The position numbers and the translations under genes were made by a program. Below, one piece after another: positions 9,501 to 19,519 of a stretch of 36,808 nt of DNA (within the stretch, counting starts at the first letter, position 1; the number at the start of each line of letters is the position of its first letter). The notes under the pieces are model-generated. The model ran no database searches, had not been told where the DNA came from, and saw only the letters and a list, made by a program, of their open reading frames with translations. The DNA is from Planctomycetales bacterium (GTDB lineage Bacteria; Planctomycetota; Planctomycetia; Isosphaerales; Isosphaeraceae), in assembly GCA_027452145.1 (NCBI GenBank), contig DAIDHB010000005.1:1-36808 (forward strand), written 5' to 3'.

Positions 9501-10381
9501 ACCGCCGCACGGCCGATGCCTTCAAGAAGCGGGCGCCCTGGATCGGGTATGCCGAGGACCATGGGATCGTCCTGGATTTCGGCGGCCGGCTGGCGAAATA
9601 CTCGCCCCGCGACCGGCTGGTCCTCTGCCTGGCCGGCTGGGTCGAGTATCCCTACTCGCAGACAAATTACGCCGCCGCCACGGCGGGCGTCACCCTGAAG
9701 CCTCCGACGATCGAGCGCCGGCGCGACGACGGCACCTGGGAGGTCATTGAGCCCCACGCCGGCTACCCGGCCGGGTTGCCGCGGCTCATGACGATTGAAC
9801 TGACCGGCAAGCTCACCGGGCCGAGTTGCGTGCTCCGAATCCGGACCAACATGGAGTGCTACTACGACCAGGCATTCCTCGCCCTGCTCGACGAGTCGGC
9901 CCGCGAGTCGCTCCAGGTCACGACCCTGCCGGTTGCCCGCGCGACGCTCGGCCATCGCGGCTACACCCGCGAAGTCTCGCCCGACGGCCGGCCGCCGCTC
10001 CTGTACGACTACGACTACGTCGATCCCGCGCCATTGGCCTGGTTCTCGGGCAAGCTGACGCGGTACGGCGACGTGGCCGAGCTGCTTCAGAACGATGACG
10101 ACCGGCTCTGTCTGGTCGGGCCGGGGGACGAGATCCGCGTCGAGTTCGACGCGAAATCGCTGCCCGCCCCGCGCCCGGGCTGGACGCGGAGCTATGTCCT
10201 GCGTTCTTATGGGTACTGCAAGGACGCCGATCCGTTCACCGCGATGAGCGACACCGTCGAGCCGCTCCCGTGGAAGGGCATGCCCGCGTTCCCGTTCGAC
10301 GCCGCGGTGAAGCGACCGGCCGACCCGGGTTATTCCGAGTACCTCCGGAAGTACCAGACCCGCGCGGCGGGGGGTAATTGA
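6581..10381 (+). CDS. TPR / FG-GAP (VCBS) / ASPIC-UnbV repeat protein, probable lipoprotein
   Basis: A 1266-aa exported protein. Residues 1-25 form a signal sequence ending ...ALAGTFAC; Cys25 could be lipidated, although TFAC is not a standard lipobox. TPR-like helices follow (about 45-260). From about 340 there are at least six Ca-binding-type FG-GAP/VCBS motifs (FDADGDGKLDLYM, LDLDQDGDLDLYI, LDLDGDRDLDLVV, TDLDADGRADLIA). An ASPIC/UnbV-type segment lies at about 765-820 (GIGTRLLLEGQ ... VVGLGKSNAVDLINIAWPDG). The final 420 residues begin FTWNGERFVCLGDFLGGGGLGYL and are well ordered but unrecognised. ATG at 6581 is preferred over TTG at 6554 because GGGAG lies just upstream and the signal sequence starts there. 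The protein likely sits on the outer surface as a propeller scaffold; its partners are unknown. Confidence 0.88.
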   Translation: MPSTILRRLVLAMAVAMALAGTFACQSQPEPEKAARPATTGPSTAPAAQLKNEIPSDALEPVMKAHFEGVGNMEQYKYGFAVQAFREVHKLAPGWIPGSINLAIALLNDSGVKAEDAKKAGGGAEPATNFDEALDLLAAVIEREPGNPHAHFCRGIILEQDGKLSEANRHFRKVAEIDPTDATAWYWVASTLTDPDDPTRPAGPKQAKEQIELLGKAVELNPYLTPAVFKMATAYRMTGQNAKQKELLDRWRKINPDRPDPVPGPGDSAEKVYGEMGKYATIIDPFARPASPAGTTVHRPRFEAPKPIEVKLSEGTHWAVREDFTGPREVIWKLRVAFGVGVAAFDADGDGKLDLYMASAVTGKKGVRDALLLNRGDGRFEEAAMSFGLPEDRASIGVAAADFDADRFIDLFLTGIGDNRLLRNKGGKSFEDVSGSLKPCGPPALALTARWLDLDQDGDLDLYIVNFCAAADAARAFAEKGEPPAGVANVAYRNDGRPEPIPGSPEPAWAPIAMAVESVKAKSGLSIAMTPWPGAPALAGKTGRHTGVAALDLDGDRDLDLVVAEAGKAPTAVLNDRLGQFHEAPMEGLASVASAGLLVTDLDADGRADLIATDSQGPVRAWRNVTEHAGDRATRIRFESSPIDATRWCSAQAIDLDLDGLPDLLGRTDGPAARDGGGRPLWSRNEGKRFATEPLPVDAMATEQEPLLVLDAVDLVGDPLPDLLTLSAGKPPTIARNLGNGQHWLALQLDGHWQVRKSGMRTNSHGIGTRLLLEGQGTHVTYFHTTPDSGLGQSIAPIVVGLGKSNAVDLINIAWPDGVMQGELNLAADQRKSLVEVNRKPSSCPVLFTWNGERFVCLGDFLGGGGLGYLVAPGVYNDPDRDESVAISGDQLRPYEGVLRVSVTEPMDEVSYVDHLRLEVVDRPPGVNATPDERFAPEGPRPTGELIAWRTRVDPVKAADLDGRDLTDTLRDWDRRTADAFKKRAPWIGYAEDHGIVLDFGGRLAKYSPRDRLVLCLAGWVEYPYSQTNYAAATAGVTLKPPTIERRRDDGTWEVIEPHAGYPAGLPRLMTIELTGKLTGPSCVLRIRTNMECYYDQAFLALLDESARESLQVTTLPVARATLGHRGYTREVSPDGRPPLLYDYDYVDPAPLAWFSGKLTRYGDVAELLQNDDDRLCLVGPGDEIRVEFDAKSLPAPRPGWTRSYVLRSYGYCKDADPFTAMSDTVEPLPWKGMPAFPFDAAVKRPADPGYSEYLRKYQTRAAGGN

Positions 10382-10417
10382 GTGCGAAAGCGACCCGCAT
10401 CGAGATGACCGGTGTTG

Positions 10418-10536
10418 GGCGCGGGTCTCCTGACCCCGCCCACAAGCCGGACCGCAGGTCTCCTGCGCTTCCCCGGGCCCGCGCTCGTGCGGGAGACCTT
10501 CAGTCGGGCCTCGCGGCTGGGTCGGAGACCCGCGCC
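10418..10536. repeat. Nested inverted repeat between two surface-protein genes
   Basis: A perfect 13-bp inverted repeat, GGCGCGGGTCTCC (10418-10430) and GGAGACCCGCGCC (10524-10536), encloses a second pair GGTCTCC (10457-10463) / GGAGACC (10492-10498). It also encloses small hairpins CGCAGG-tct-CCTGCG (10453-10467) and GGGTC-tcct-GACCC. It lies in the 232-nt gap before the G8-domain gene. It may be a structured mRNA leader, a terminator complex or a small palindromic repeat element. No known riboswitch was recognised. Confidence 0.7.
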
Positions 10537-10613
10537 GAACAGAGACTCACTCGATGGGCGAGAATTGGGTCTCGAGCCAGTGATCCCTTTGCCATCATCC
10601 GCCGGAATCCCCA

Positions 10614-12764
10614 ATGAACCGCCTGGCGCTCCCGATCGCCCTGGTGCTCGTCCTGATCTCGTCCGCGGCCGGCGAAGACGGCCCGGCCCTGATCCGCTCC
10701 GCCGGCAACGGCCGGTGGTCGGACGCCTCGACCTGGGAGGGTCGGCGCGTGCCCGGGGCAGGGGATCGGGTGCAGGTGCGCGCGGGGCACGCCGTCTCCT
10801 ATGACGTGGCCTCCGAGGCCGCGGTCCGGTCGATCCACGTGGCCGGGACGCTGCGGTTCGACCCCGATCGCGACACTCGCCTCGTGGTCGGCCTGATCAA
10901 GATCCAGGCCGGCGACGACGCGGGCGAGTCGGGGTTCGACTGCGAGGTCCACGTCAAGCCGCGCGCCCCGGGTGCCCGCCGGCCGGCGCTCGAGGTCGGA
11001 ACGCCCGACCGGCCGATCGCCGAGGGCCATCGCGCCGTGATCCGCCTGGCTCCAGTCGCCGGGCTCGACCCCGAGGAGTGCCCGGCGATCGTCTGCTGCG
11101 GCGGGCGCATGGATTTCCACGGCACGTCCATGCCCCGGACCTGGGTCAAGCTCGGTGCCCCGGCGCCGAAGGGGAAGGCCGAGGTCTCGCTCGCCCAGCC
11201 CGTCCCCGGCTGGCGGGCCGGCGACCGGGTCATCGTCACGGCCACAAATTATCCGCACATCAAGGGCGAAACGAAGCTGCCCGACCTGCGGGCCCATCAC
11301 GAGACCGAGGAACGGATCATCCGCCGCGTCGCCGGCACGAAGCTCGAGCTCGATCGGCCGCTCGACTTCGACCACCGCGCCGAGGGCGGCTATCGCGGCG
11401 AGGTCGCGATCCTGAGCCGCAACCTCGTCGTCGAGTCGGCCGACCCCGACGGCGTCCGCGGCCACACGATGTACCATCGCTACTCCACCGGGTCGATCTC
11501 GTATGCCGAGTTTCGTCATCTTGGCAAGGCCGGGAAGCTCGGCAAGTACAGCCTCCATTTCCACCGCGTCGGCGACACGATGCGAGGGTCGTCGGTGATC
11601 GGGGCATCGATCTGGGACAGCGGCAACCGCTGGATCACGATCCACGGAACGAACGCGCTGGTGGTGCGCGACTGCGTCGGCTATCGCTCGATCGGCCACG
11701 GGTTCTTCCTGGAGGATGGGACGGAGGTCGACAACATCCTCGACGGCAACCTCGCGGTTCTGGCCTCGGCCGGGGCGCCCTTGCCCGAGCAGGCGCTGCG
11801 GTTCGACCGCAACGAGGGCGCCGGGTTCTGGTGGGCCAATAGCCGGAATGCCTTCCTCCGGAACGTGGCCGTCGAGTGCGAGCAGTACGGCTTCCGCTAC
11901 GAGGCCCCGGCGACCGACGGTTTTGACCCAAAGCTGACCGTCCGCGGGCCCGACGGCACGAGCCGCCGCGTCGATATCCGCACACTGCCATTCCTCCGCT
12001 TCGAGGCCAACGAGGCACATGCGCAACGGCATTACGGCGTCAATCTGGGCGGCGGCCCAGGGTCCGGAGAGACCGGGGGAGTCGGAGGCGTTGGCCCGGA
12101 TGGGCGGCATCCGTTCGCGATCCGCGACCTGAAGGTCTGGGACGCGCGCTGGGGCCTGACGCTCGATCCGCCGTCGGTGCTGGTCGATGGGCTGGACGTC
12201 GCACATTGTGAGTTCGGCCTGTGGAGGCCGCGGTACGAGCGGCACGCCTACCGGAACGTGAAGTTCTTCCACACAGGCTGGGCCTATTTCGCCGAGCGCG
12301 GCCGTCGGCCGGGAATGGGCCGGACACAGTTCCCCGCGCCGCTGGAGCCGGTCGACGACCGCCCGCCGGTGACTGTGGTGACGCGCGTCGGTCGATCGGG
12401 GAAGTCGAGCTACCGGGTCGAGGGAGTGAGTGTCGACGATGGCCGGGTCAAGGCGGTCCGGGTCAACGGCGTGCCGGCCCGCGCACTGGCTGCCGATTTC
12501 TCGCGGTGGGAGGCCGAAGTTCCGGCGGGCGCGTGCCGGTCAGGCGGGGCAGGCGAGGAGGCTGCGCTCGTCGCGGCGGCCGAGGACGACGCGGGGCATG
12601 TCGAGCAGACTCCGCACCGGCTGCTGCTCGGAGGCAATGGTGCCGGCGCCGGCCCGGCCGGTGATCGCCTCGAATCGGGCGGAGGCGCTTCATCGGGATC
12701 GCCGGCGCGAACCGAGGCGACTGGCGGCCGCGGGACTTCGGCCGTTCCGGCGGGCGCTCGGTGA
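10614..12764 (+). CDS. G8-domain protein with right-handed beta-helix region (CEMIP/TMEM2-like)
   Basis: A 716-aa exported protein with a signal peptide at about 1-20 (LALPIALVLVLISSAAG). The following 85 residues match a G8 domain by its pattern: NGRWSDASTWEGRRVPGAGD, a VQVRAGHAVSYDV strand and GTLRFDPDRDTRLVVG. The middle (about 200-560) reads as parallel beta-helix, with recurrent NGxxxxxSxGHGFFLEDG-like turns (SIGHGFFLEDGTEVDN, NEGAGFWWANSRNAFLRN). The tail is a short beta-sandwich-like segment and a low-complexity Gly/Ala end. G8 proteins of animals (CEMIP, TMEM2) act in hyaluronan breakdown or binding. Bacterial members are mostly uncharacterised, so polysaccharide binding or cleavage here is inference. 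There is no clear Shine-Dalgarno sequence before the ATG. Confidence 0.85.
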   Translation: MNRLALPIALVLVLISSAAGEDGPALIRSAGNGRWSDASTWEGRRVPGAGDRVQVRAGHAVSYDVASEAAVRSIHVAGTLRFDPDRDTRLVVGLIKIQAGDDAGESGFDCEVHVKPRAPGARRPALEVGTPDRPIAEGHRAVIRLAPVAGLDPEECPAIVCCGGRMDFHGTSMPRTWVKLGAPAPKGKAEVSLAQPVPGWRAGDRVIVTATNYPHIKGETKLPDLRAHHETEERIIRRVAGTKLELDRPLDFDHRAEGGYRGEVAILSRNLVVESADPDGVRGHTMYHRYSTGSISYAEFRHLGKAGKLGKYSLHFHRVGDTMRGSSVIGASIWDSGNRWITIHGTNALVVRDCVGYRSIGHGFFLEDGTEVDNILDGNLAVLASAGAPLPEQALRFDRNEGAGFWWANSRNAFLRNVAVECEQYGFRYEAPATDGFDPKLTVRGPDGTSRRVDIRTLPFLRFEANEAHAQRHYGVNLGGGPGSGETGGVGGVGPDGRHPFAIRDLKVWDARWGLTLDPPSVLVDGLDVAHCEFGLWRPRYERHAYRNVKFFHTGWAYFAERGRRPGMGRTQFPAPLEPVDDRPPVTVVTRVGRSGKSSYRVEGVSVDDGRVKAVRVNGVPARALAADFSRWEAEVPAGACRSGGAGEEAALVAAAEDDAGHVEQTPHRLLLGGNGAGAGPAGDRLESGGGASSGSPARTEATGGRGTSAVPAGAR

Positions 12765-12857
12765 GGTCGACGATCGCCGATTCAGTCCGAAGTGTTACGG
12801 ATATCGGATTGGATTGGAATCACATCCTCCTTGGTGAGGTCGACGATTGCCGGCTGA
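12760..12857. repeat. Imperfect direct repeat downstream of the G8 gene
   Basis: GGTGAGGTCGACGATCGCCG at 12760 recurs at 12833 as GGTGAGGTCGACGATTGCCG, 73 bp apart, with weaker similarity beyond. The first copy overlaps the stop codon of the G8 gene. The 294-nt gap to 13058 otherwise shows nothing recognisable. It could be a partial tandem duplication of the gene's 3' end. Confidence 0.6.
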
Positions 12858-13058
12858 ATCCGACTGCGGTATCGTAAATCGGTCGATTGGCCACGACGGC
12901 CGACGCGATCCAGCTTGGTCGTTCCGCCTGCCTCTCCTCGCCTCGTGGTTCTCTCGCGGCGATCCGCCTTATCCACTCATAAACCGACTCTCGAGGTCCG
13001 TTGGTCGCCGGGCTACCGGGCGGGGTTCGTTCGCCATCTCAATGAGGAGTCTGCATCG

Positions 13059-14816
13059 ATGAAGAGTCAACCGGGGTCCTCGACCGTGATCCTACGCCGG
13101 TGGATCGCGCCGCTCGCGGTGGTCGGCCTGCTGGCAATCCTCCCGCTGACGGCTGGCGCCCAGTCGTGGAGCGGCTACGGGCGGAACCCGCAGCACAACG
13201 CCTCTTTCCCGGGTCCCTCGCAGGTCCCTCAGATCGTCCGGTGGGCAACCCCCGTCGACCTGGCCCCGCAGTATTCCGGCGGCCTGAGCGGGGCGCTCTA
13301 CACCCATTACGGTTCGCCGGTGATCACGGGCAAAAACACGGTGATCGTCCCGGTCAAGACGGGCGCGAACGGGCCATTCGAGGTCACGGCCTTGCACTCG
13401 GCTACGGGCCAGGTCATCTGGACGCAGTCCACCGATTACACGCTCCCGCCGGGCTACAACTGGATCCCGCCGATGGGGATCACGCTGACGGGCGCGGACC
13501 TCGCGGTCGCCTATCCCGGGGCAGGGGGCATCGTCTACCTGCGGTCGTCTCCCGACAAACCCACGGGCACGATCATGCCGCTTGCGTTCATGGGGCTGAA
13601 GAACTACATCAAGGACCCGCTCTCGTACCAGAGCGCCATCCACATCTCCACGCCGCTGACCTCGGACGGCGATGGGAACATCTACTTCGGCTACATCTCC
13701 AGCTTCCCGGGCATCCCCAGCGGCCTGGCGAAGGTCTCGCGCAAGGGCGGGACCTTCATCGCGGCCTCGGCCCTGTGCAACGACGGCGGGATCGAGAAGG
13801 TCGTGATGAACTGCGCGCCGGCCCTGTCATGGGACGGCAAGTCGGTGTATGTCGCGGTGAATCGCAGCAATTTCTCCGACGGCTACCTGTGCCAGGTCGG
13901 GAACGGGGCGAAGCTCACCCCGATGAACGCCGTCCACTTGAAGGACCCGGCCACCGGCCAGGATGCCAGGCTGTCCGACGACGGCACGGCCTCGCCGACG
14001 GTCGGGCCGGACAACGACGTATATTTCGGCGTCCTGGAGTCGAATTTCCCCAGCCACCATGCCCGCGGCTGGCTGCTGCACTTCGACTCGTCGCTGGCGC
14101 AGACGAAGACCCCGGGCTCGTTCGGCTGGGACGATTCGGCGTCGGTGGTCCCGTCGCGGCTGGTCCCCTCGTACCGGGGCGGCTCGCCGTACCTGATCCT
14201 GACGAAGTACAACGACTACTCCGACCAGGGGATCAACGGGTCCGGCCAGAACAAGGTCGCGCTCCTCGACCCCAGCGCCACCGAGCCCGACCCGATCGAG
14301 AACACGGTGCAGTCGATGAGGGAGATCCTCACCGTCGTCGGCCCGACGCCCAACACGGGGCAGGCCGGCGTGCGCGAGTGGTGCATCAACACGGCGGCCA
14401 TCGACGAGGCGAACCGATGCGCCGTCATCAACAGCGAGGACGGGCATGTCTACCGCTGGTCGTTCGTGACGAACACCCTCTCGCCGGGCCTGCAACTGGC
14501 GCCGCCGACCGGCGAGGCTTACACGCCCACGGTGATCGGGCCCGACGGTGCCGTCTACGCGATCAACAACGCCAAGCTCTTCTGCTGCATCTCGACCGGG
14601 CTCGGCGGCGCGGCGGGCGCCGGCGCCCCGGTCCTCCCGGGCGACGGCACCGAGCTGCCGCGGACCACTCGGTGGGCCTTCACGGGGCCGTCGCCGACGA
14701 TCGCCTTGATGACCGCGTCCCTTTTCGCGCTCGCGGGCCTCAGCCTGGCTCTTTCGCTTCGCCGCACCACCCGACGCGCCGTGCCTGTGGTTGTGCGCGT
14801 CGACGACCGTCGCTGA
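13059..14816 (+). CDS. Exported PQQ-like beta-propeller protein with C-terminal membrane anchor
   Basis: A 585-aa protein. The signal sequence (about 1-35, RRWIAPLAVVGLLAILPLTAGAQ) is followed by SWSGYGRNPQHNASFPG, a typical opening of PQQ-like (quinoprotein-type) propellers. Repeated blade motifs alternate a query strand and an interpretation strand (GSPVITGKNTVIVPV, TALHSATGQVIWTQ, TPTVIGPDGAVYAINN). Near the end a hydrophobic span (about 550-570, IALMTASLFALAGLSLALSL) is followed by an Arg-rich tail, which would hold the protein in a membrane or act as a sorting tail. The ATG at 13059 has GAGGAG 10 nt upstream and begins the signal sequence, so it was preferred to in-frame starts further up. 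PQQ binding itself cannot be claimed; many such propellers are structural. Confidence 0.82.
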   Translation: MKSQPGSSTVILRRWIAPLAVVGLLAILPLTAGAQSWSGYGRNPQHNASFPGPSQVPQIVRWATPVDLAPQYSGGLSGALYTHYGSPVITGKNTVIVPVKTGANGPFEVTALHSATGQVIWTQSTDYTLPPGYNWIPPMGITLTGADLAVAYPGAGGIVYLRSSPDKPTGTIMPLAFMGLKNYIKDPLSYQSAIHISTPLTSDGDGNIYFGYISSFPGIPSGLAKVSRKGGTFIAASALCNDGGIEKVVMNCAPALSWDGKSVYVAVNRSNFSDGYLCQVGNGAKLTPMNAVHLKDPATGQDARLSDDGTASPTVGPDNDVYFGVLESNFPSHHARGWLLHFDSSLAQTKTPGSFGWDDSASVVPSRLVPSYRGGSPYLILTKYNDYSDQGINGSGQNKVALLDPSATEPDPIENTVQSMREILTVVGPTPNTGQAGVREWCINTAAIDEANRCAVINSEDGHVYRWSFVTNTLSPGLQLAPPTGEAYTPTVIGPDGAVYAINNAKLFCCISTGLGGAAGAGAPVLPGDGTELPRTTRWAFTGPSPTIALMTASLFALAGLSLALSLRRTTRRAVPVVVRVDDRR

Positions 14817-14836
14817 TCTGATCGGCTCCAGGCGAA

Positions 14837-14856
14837 CCGGCGAGGTGAGTCGCCGG
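14837..14856 (+). terminator. Possible terminator hairpin between convergent genes
   Basis: CCGGCGA-ggtgag-TCGCCGG forms a 7-bp stem 20 nt after the propeller gene stop. A second stem GGGTCC/GGACCC (14855-14877) follows directly. There is no T-run on either strand. The position between convergent genes fits a two-way terminator, but the call is weak. Confidence 0.3.
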
Positions 14857-14958
14857 GTCCCCCATCGGCGCGGACCCGAGGACCGGCTCCTGATGAACGA
14901 CGACTCAGGTCGCCGGTTTGCCAATCCCCCTACGACCGACGGCGTGCAGTTAGCGATT

Positions 14959-15696
14959 TCATTTCCCGGTGCGCCGGGTCGTCGAGACCTCGGGCTCGGT
15001 GAGGTAGAGCAGGCGGCCGCAACTGAGGCAGAAGATCAGCGTCTCGCCGTTCATTAGCTCGTTGATCATCTGGGGCGTGACCGCCGTGTAGCAGCCGTGG
15101 CAAGAGTTGTCCTCGCAGGCGGCCAGGGCGTCGGCCCCGTAGCGGGCGACGATGCGTCGGTAGTGGTCGCGGTGGACGTCGGGGATCGCCGCCTCGGCGT
15201 CCTTGATGGCGGCCTCGAGCTCGCGGAGCTGCTCCCTGTGCTGGGTGCTCTGAGAATCGAGCTGCTGCTGGAGAGCGGCGACCTCGGCCGCGGTGCGCTT
15301 GACGTCGGCCTCCAACCGGGCGAGCTCGGCTGTGCGGGTCTCGACATCCTCAAGGGCGACGAGGATGTCCTCCTCGGCCTTGGACTTGGCGTTGTTGTCG
15401 TGGGCGATCTGGTTCTGGAGGGCCTTGTATTCGTCGTTCTTCTTGACCTGGTTCAGCTTGACCTTGAGGTCGTCGATCTTGCTCTCGATGCCCTTAAGGC
15501 CGTGCTCGAGCTTCTGGGTGCGGACCTTGGCGTCCTGGAGGGACTTGCGGGCGGCGTCGAGGTCGGCCTGGCGGGCGGCCTGCGCGGCCTGGCGGGCGGC
15601 GAGTGTCCTGGGGCCGGAGCTCAGCCGGTCGCGCAGGGCCCGGGCGCGCTGGTGTAACGTGTGGAGGTCGCGGAGATTCTGGGCGGTCGCCGGCAT
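14959..15696 (-). CDS. Coiled-coil protein with C4-type zinc ribbon
   Basis: A 245-aa cytoplasmic protein. Residues 1-170 are a long charged coiled coil rich in Ala, Leu, Glu and Lys. It contains the segment KLNQVKKNDEYKALQNQI, which is diagnostic of the zf-RING_7/DUF164 family. The C-terminus holds a zinc ribbon, C199-x2-C202 and C223-x2-C226 (SCHGCYTAVTPQ ... FCLSCGRLLY). The start is set by AAGGAG 8 nt before the ATG at 15696; longer in-frame versions add an Arg/Pro-rich leader that overlaps the rpoD terminator region and look spurious. The family is widespread and thought to be a nucleic-acid-associated protein, but its role is not settled. It lies downstream of rpoD on the same strand, separated by a terminator, so it is probably transcribed separately or by readthrough. 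Confidence 0.9.
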   Translation of the reverse strand: MPATAQNLRDLHTLHQRARALRDRLSSGPRTLAARQAAQAARQADLDAARKSLQDAKVRTQKLEHGLKGIESKIDDLKVKLNQVKKNDEYKALQNQIAHDNNAKSKAEEDILVALEDVETRTAELARLEADVKRTAAEVAALQQQLDSQSTQHREQLRELEAAIKDAEAAIPDVHRDHYRRIVARYGADALAACEDNSCHGCYTAVTPQMINELMNGETLIFCLSCGRLLYLTEPEVSTTRRTGK

Positions 15697-15878
15697 CAGT
15701 TCGGCTCCTTGGGGGGAACGGGGTCTTGATCGAGATCCCCGGGCGGGAGGGGAACTACGGCCGGGGTCGTCGCGTCCTCCGCATCCGGCCCGACGCCCGT
15801 CGATCCGAGGCCAATGGCCCGGGGGAAGCCGGGTTGCGGCGGGCGGATATCGCGGGACCATCGGGCGGTCGACCGACC

Positions 15879-15913
15879 AAAAAACCCCCGGACGCCAGGG
15901 GCGGCCGGGGGTT
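15879..15913 (-). terminator. Rho-independent terminator of rpoD
   Basis: Read on the - strand, AACCCCCGG pairs with CCGGGGGTT across a 13-nt loop and runs into six T residues (15879-15884 on the + strand are A). The stem begins about 10 nt after the rpoD stop codon. This is a textbook intrinsic terminator and marks the end of the dnaG-rpoD unit. Confidence 0.85.
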
Positions 15914-15923
15914 CGCGGGGGGG

Positions 15924-17597
<1,674 letters not shown>

Positions 17598-17638
17598 CCA
17601 AAATCCTCCCATTCGCACGAGACGACGGATCGAGACGC

Positions 17639-19519
17639 TTAGGATCTCCGGGTCCGCCCGCTGGTCAGAAGTCTGCGGTATTCCAATTCTATCGCACGAT
17701 AGGCGTCGGGGTCGGCCTGCCTGTCGACGGCGGCGAGGGCTTTCCTCAACTCCTCTCGCCGGGCGTGGCGTTCGCGGTCGTCGAGGACCTCGAGCATCCG
17801 CTCGAGCTGCTCGCGCCAGGGGGCGGGCCGCAGGTCATCGGGCAGCCGGGCCGGCTCGGGGTTGACCAGGGTCGCCGAGGCGACCAGGTCGGTGGCCAGC
17901 GCGCGGAGCGCAGGGTCCTCCAGCCGGGTCATCAGTTCCTGATAGTCCGGCTCGTGCCCGTCGTCGTGCAGGTCGTAGCAGGCCTGGAGGATCGCCCGGA
18001 GCGGGGCGTCTCGCAGCGCGGCGACCGGCAGCCGCGGCTGCATCACGGCGACCGCGCGGGGCTCGTTGAGCACGATCCGGAGCACCTCGAGGTCGGTCGG
18101 GTCGAGGTCGGCCGGGCGGATGGGGGCGAAGGCCGGCGCCTCGGCCTGCGACGCCACGGCGGCCTTGCGGGCCGCGGGCCGCTTCAGTTGCTGCCGCATC
18201 CGGTGGAGCGAATCCTTCGACACGCGGAGGCGGTGGGCGAGCTGGTCGAGGACCCTGTCGACCTTGACATCCACACCGAGCCGATGGTTCGCCGGGGCGC
18301 TGCCAAGGACTTCGAGCACCCACTCCGCGGCGCGGCGGGCCCCCTCGCTGGTCTGGACATCGAATTTCGTGGCGGCGCGGTCGATCAGGTAAGCGGGCGG
18401 CTCCGGCGCCGCATCGGCCAGCTCGCCGAACGCCGACGCCCCCTGCTTCAGGAGGAAATCGCACGGGTCCAGCCCGGCCGGCAGCGTCAGCACCCGCAGG
18501 TCGACCTCGTGTCCCAGGAACAGCTCCAGCGAGCGGTCGGCGGCCGACATGCCCGCCTCGTCGCCGTCGAACACGAGCACGACCCGGTCCGCCAGCCGGC
18601 GGAGGCCGGCGATGTGCTCGGCGCCCAGGGCGGTGCCCAGTGTGCCGACCACGTTCTCCAGCCCGACCTGGTGCGCCGCGATCACGTCGGTGTACCCCTC
18701 GACCACCGCCACCCAGCCGGAGCGGCGGGCGGCCGCGCGGGCCAGGTCGGCGCCGTACAGCAGGCTCCGCTTGCGGAACAGCACCGTCTCGGCCGTGTTA
18801 AGGTACTTAGCGACGTGCCGGCCCTGTTCGGACATCGCACGCTCGACGCGGGGCAAGATTCGGCCGCCAAAGCCTACTGCCCGCCCGCGATCGTCGTGGA
18901 TCGGGAAGACCAGGCGGCCGCGAAATCGCTCCCGCACCGGCCCCGTCCCCTCGGCGCGGGCCACCAGGCCTGCATGCTCGAGCACCTCCATGTTGTAGCC
19001 CTGCCGCTGCGCCAGCCCCAGCAGCCACCCGCGCGCCTCGGGCGCGTAGCCAAGCCGAAACCGCTCGACGCTCGCCGGCGAGAGCCCGCGTCCCTCCAGG
19101 TATTCCATCGCCTCGGCCGATTCTCGCAACGCCCCGGCGAATGTCCCCTCCGCCCAGGAATTCACCTCGTAAAGATCGCTCTTCGAAGGACCTCGGGACG
19201 ACGCCGCGGTCGCAGGCTGCCTCTCCAGCACAATCCCAGCCCGGTCCGCCAGCATCCGCATCGCCTCGGGAAAGTCCACATGCTCGTAGTTCTTGACGAA
19301 ATCAAAAATGTCCCCGCCTGCCCCGCAGCTCCAGCACTTGAACGACTGGCGCTCCGGATTCAACTCGAGCGAGGGATTATGATCGTCGTGGAACGGACAC
19401 AGCGCCTTGAACTTGCTACCCACGCGGCGTAACGTCCCCGGCAGATAGTCGCCCACCAGGGTAACGATATCGACGGCGCTTTTTATGGCGGACAGCGAGC
19501 TATCGGGATGACGGGGCAC
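17639..19519 (-). CDS. dnaG: DNA primase DnaG
   Basis: A 626-aa primase that makes RNA primers for DNA replication. The N-terminal zinc-binding domain is intact: C41-x2-H44 and C62-x2-C65 ([23 protein letters not shown]). The RNA-polymerase/TOPRIM core carries the catalytic Glu in [13 protein letters not shown] (about 270), DGDEAG (about 315) and LDPCDFL, which is the DPxD metal site. The C-terminal 150 residues are helical, as expected for the helicase-binding domain. Translation starts at GTG (17-19 of block 19501-19520), with AGGAG 6 nt before it. It is the first gene of a dnaG-rpoD unit; rpsU, which precedes dnaG in enterobacteria, is absent here. No frame disruption was seen. Confidence 0.97.
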   Translation of the reverse strand: MPRHPDSSLSAIKSAVDIVTLVGDYLPGTLRRVGSKFKALCPFHDDHNPSLELNPERQSFKCWSCGAGGDIFDFVKNYEHVDFPEAMRMLADRAGIVLERQPATAASSRGPSKSDLYEVNSWAEGTFAGALRESAEAMEYLEGRGLSPASVERFRLGYAPEARGWLLGLAQRQGYNMEVLEHAGLVARAEGTGPVRERFRGRLVFPIHDDRGRAVGFGGRILPRVERAMSEQGRHVAKYLNTAETVLFRKRSLLYGADLARAAARRSGWVAVVEGYTDVIAAHQVGLENVVGTLGTALGAEHIAGLRRLADRVVLVFDGDEAGMSAADRSLELFLGHEVDLRVLTLPAGLDPCDFLLKQGASAFGELADAAPEPPAYLIDRAATKFDVQTSEGARRAAEWVLEVLGSAPANHRLGVDVKVDRVLDQLAHRLRVSKDSLHRMRQQLKRPAARKAAVASQAEAPAFAPIRPADLDPTDLEVLRIVLNEPRAVAVMQPRLPVAALRDAPLRAILQACYDLHDDGHEPDYQELMTRLEDPALRALATDLVASATLVNPEPARLPDDLRPAPWREQLERMLEVLDDRERHARREELRKALAAVDRQADPDAYRAIELEYRRLLTSGRTRRS

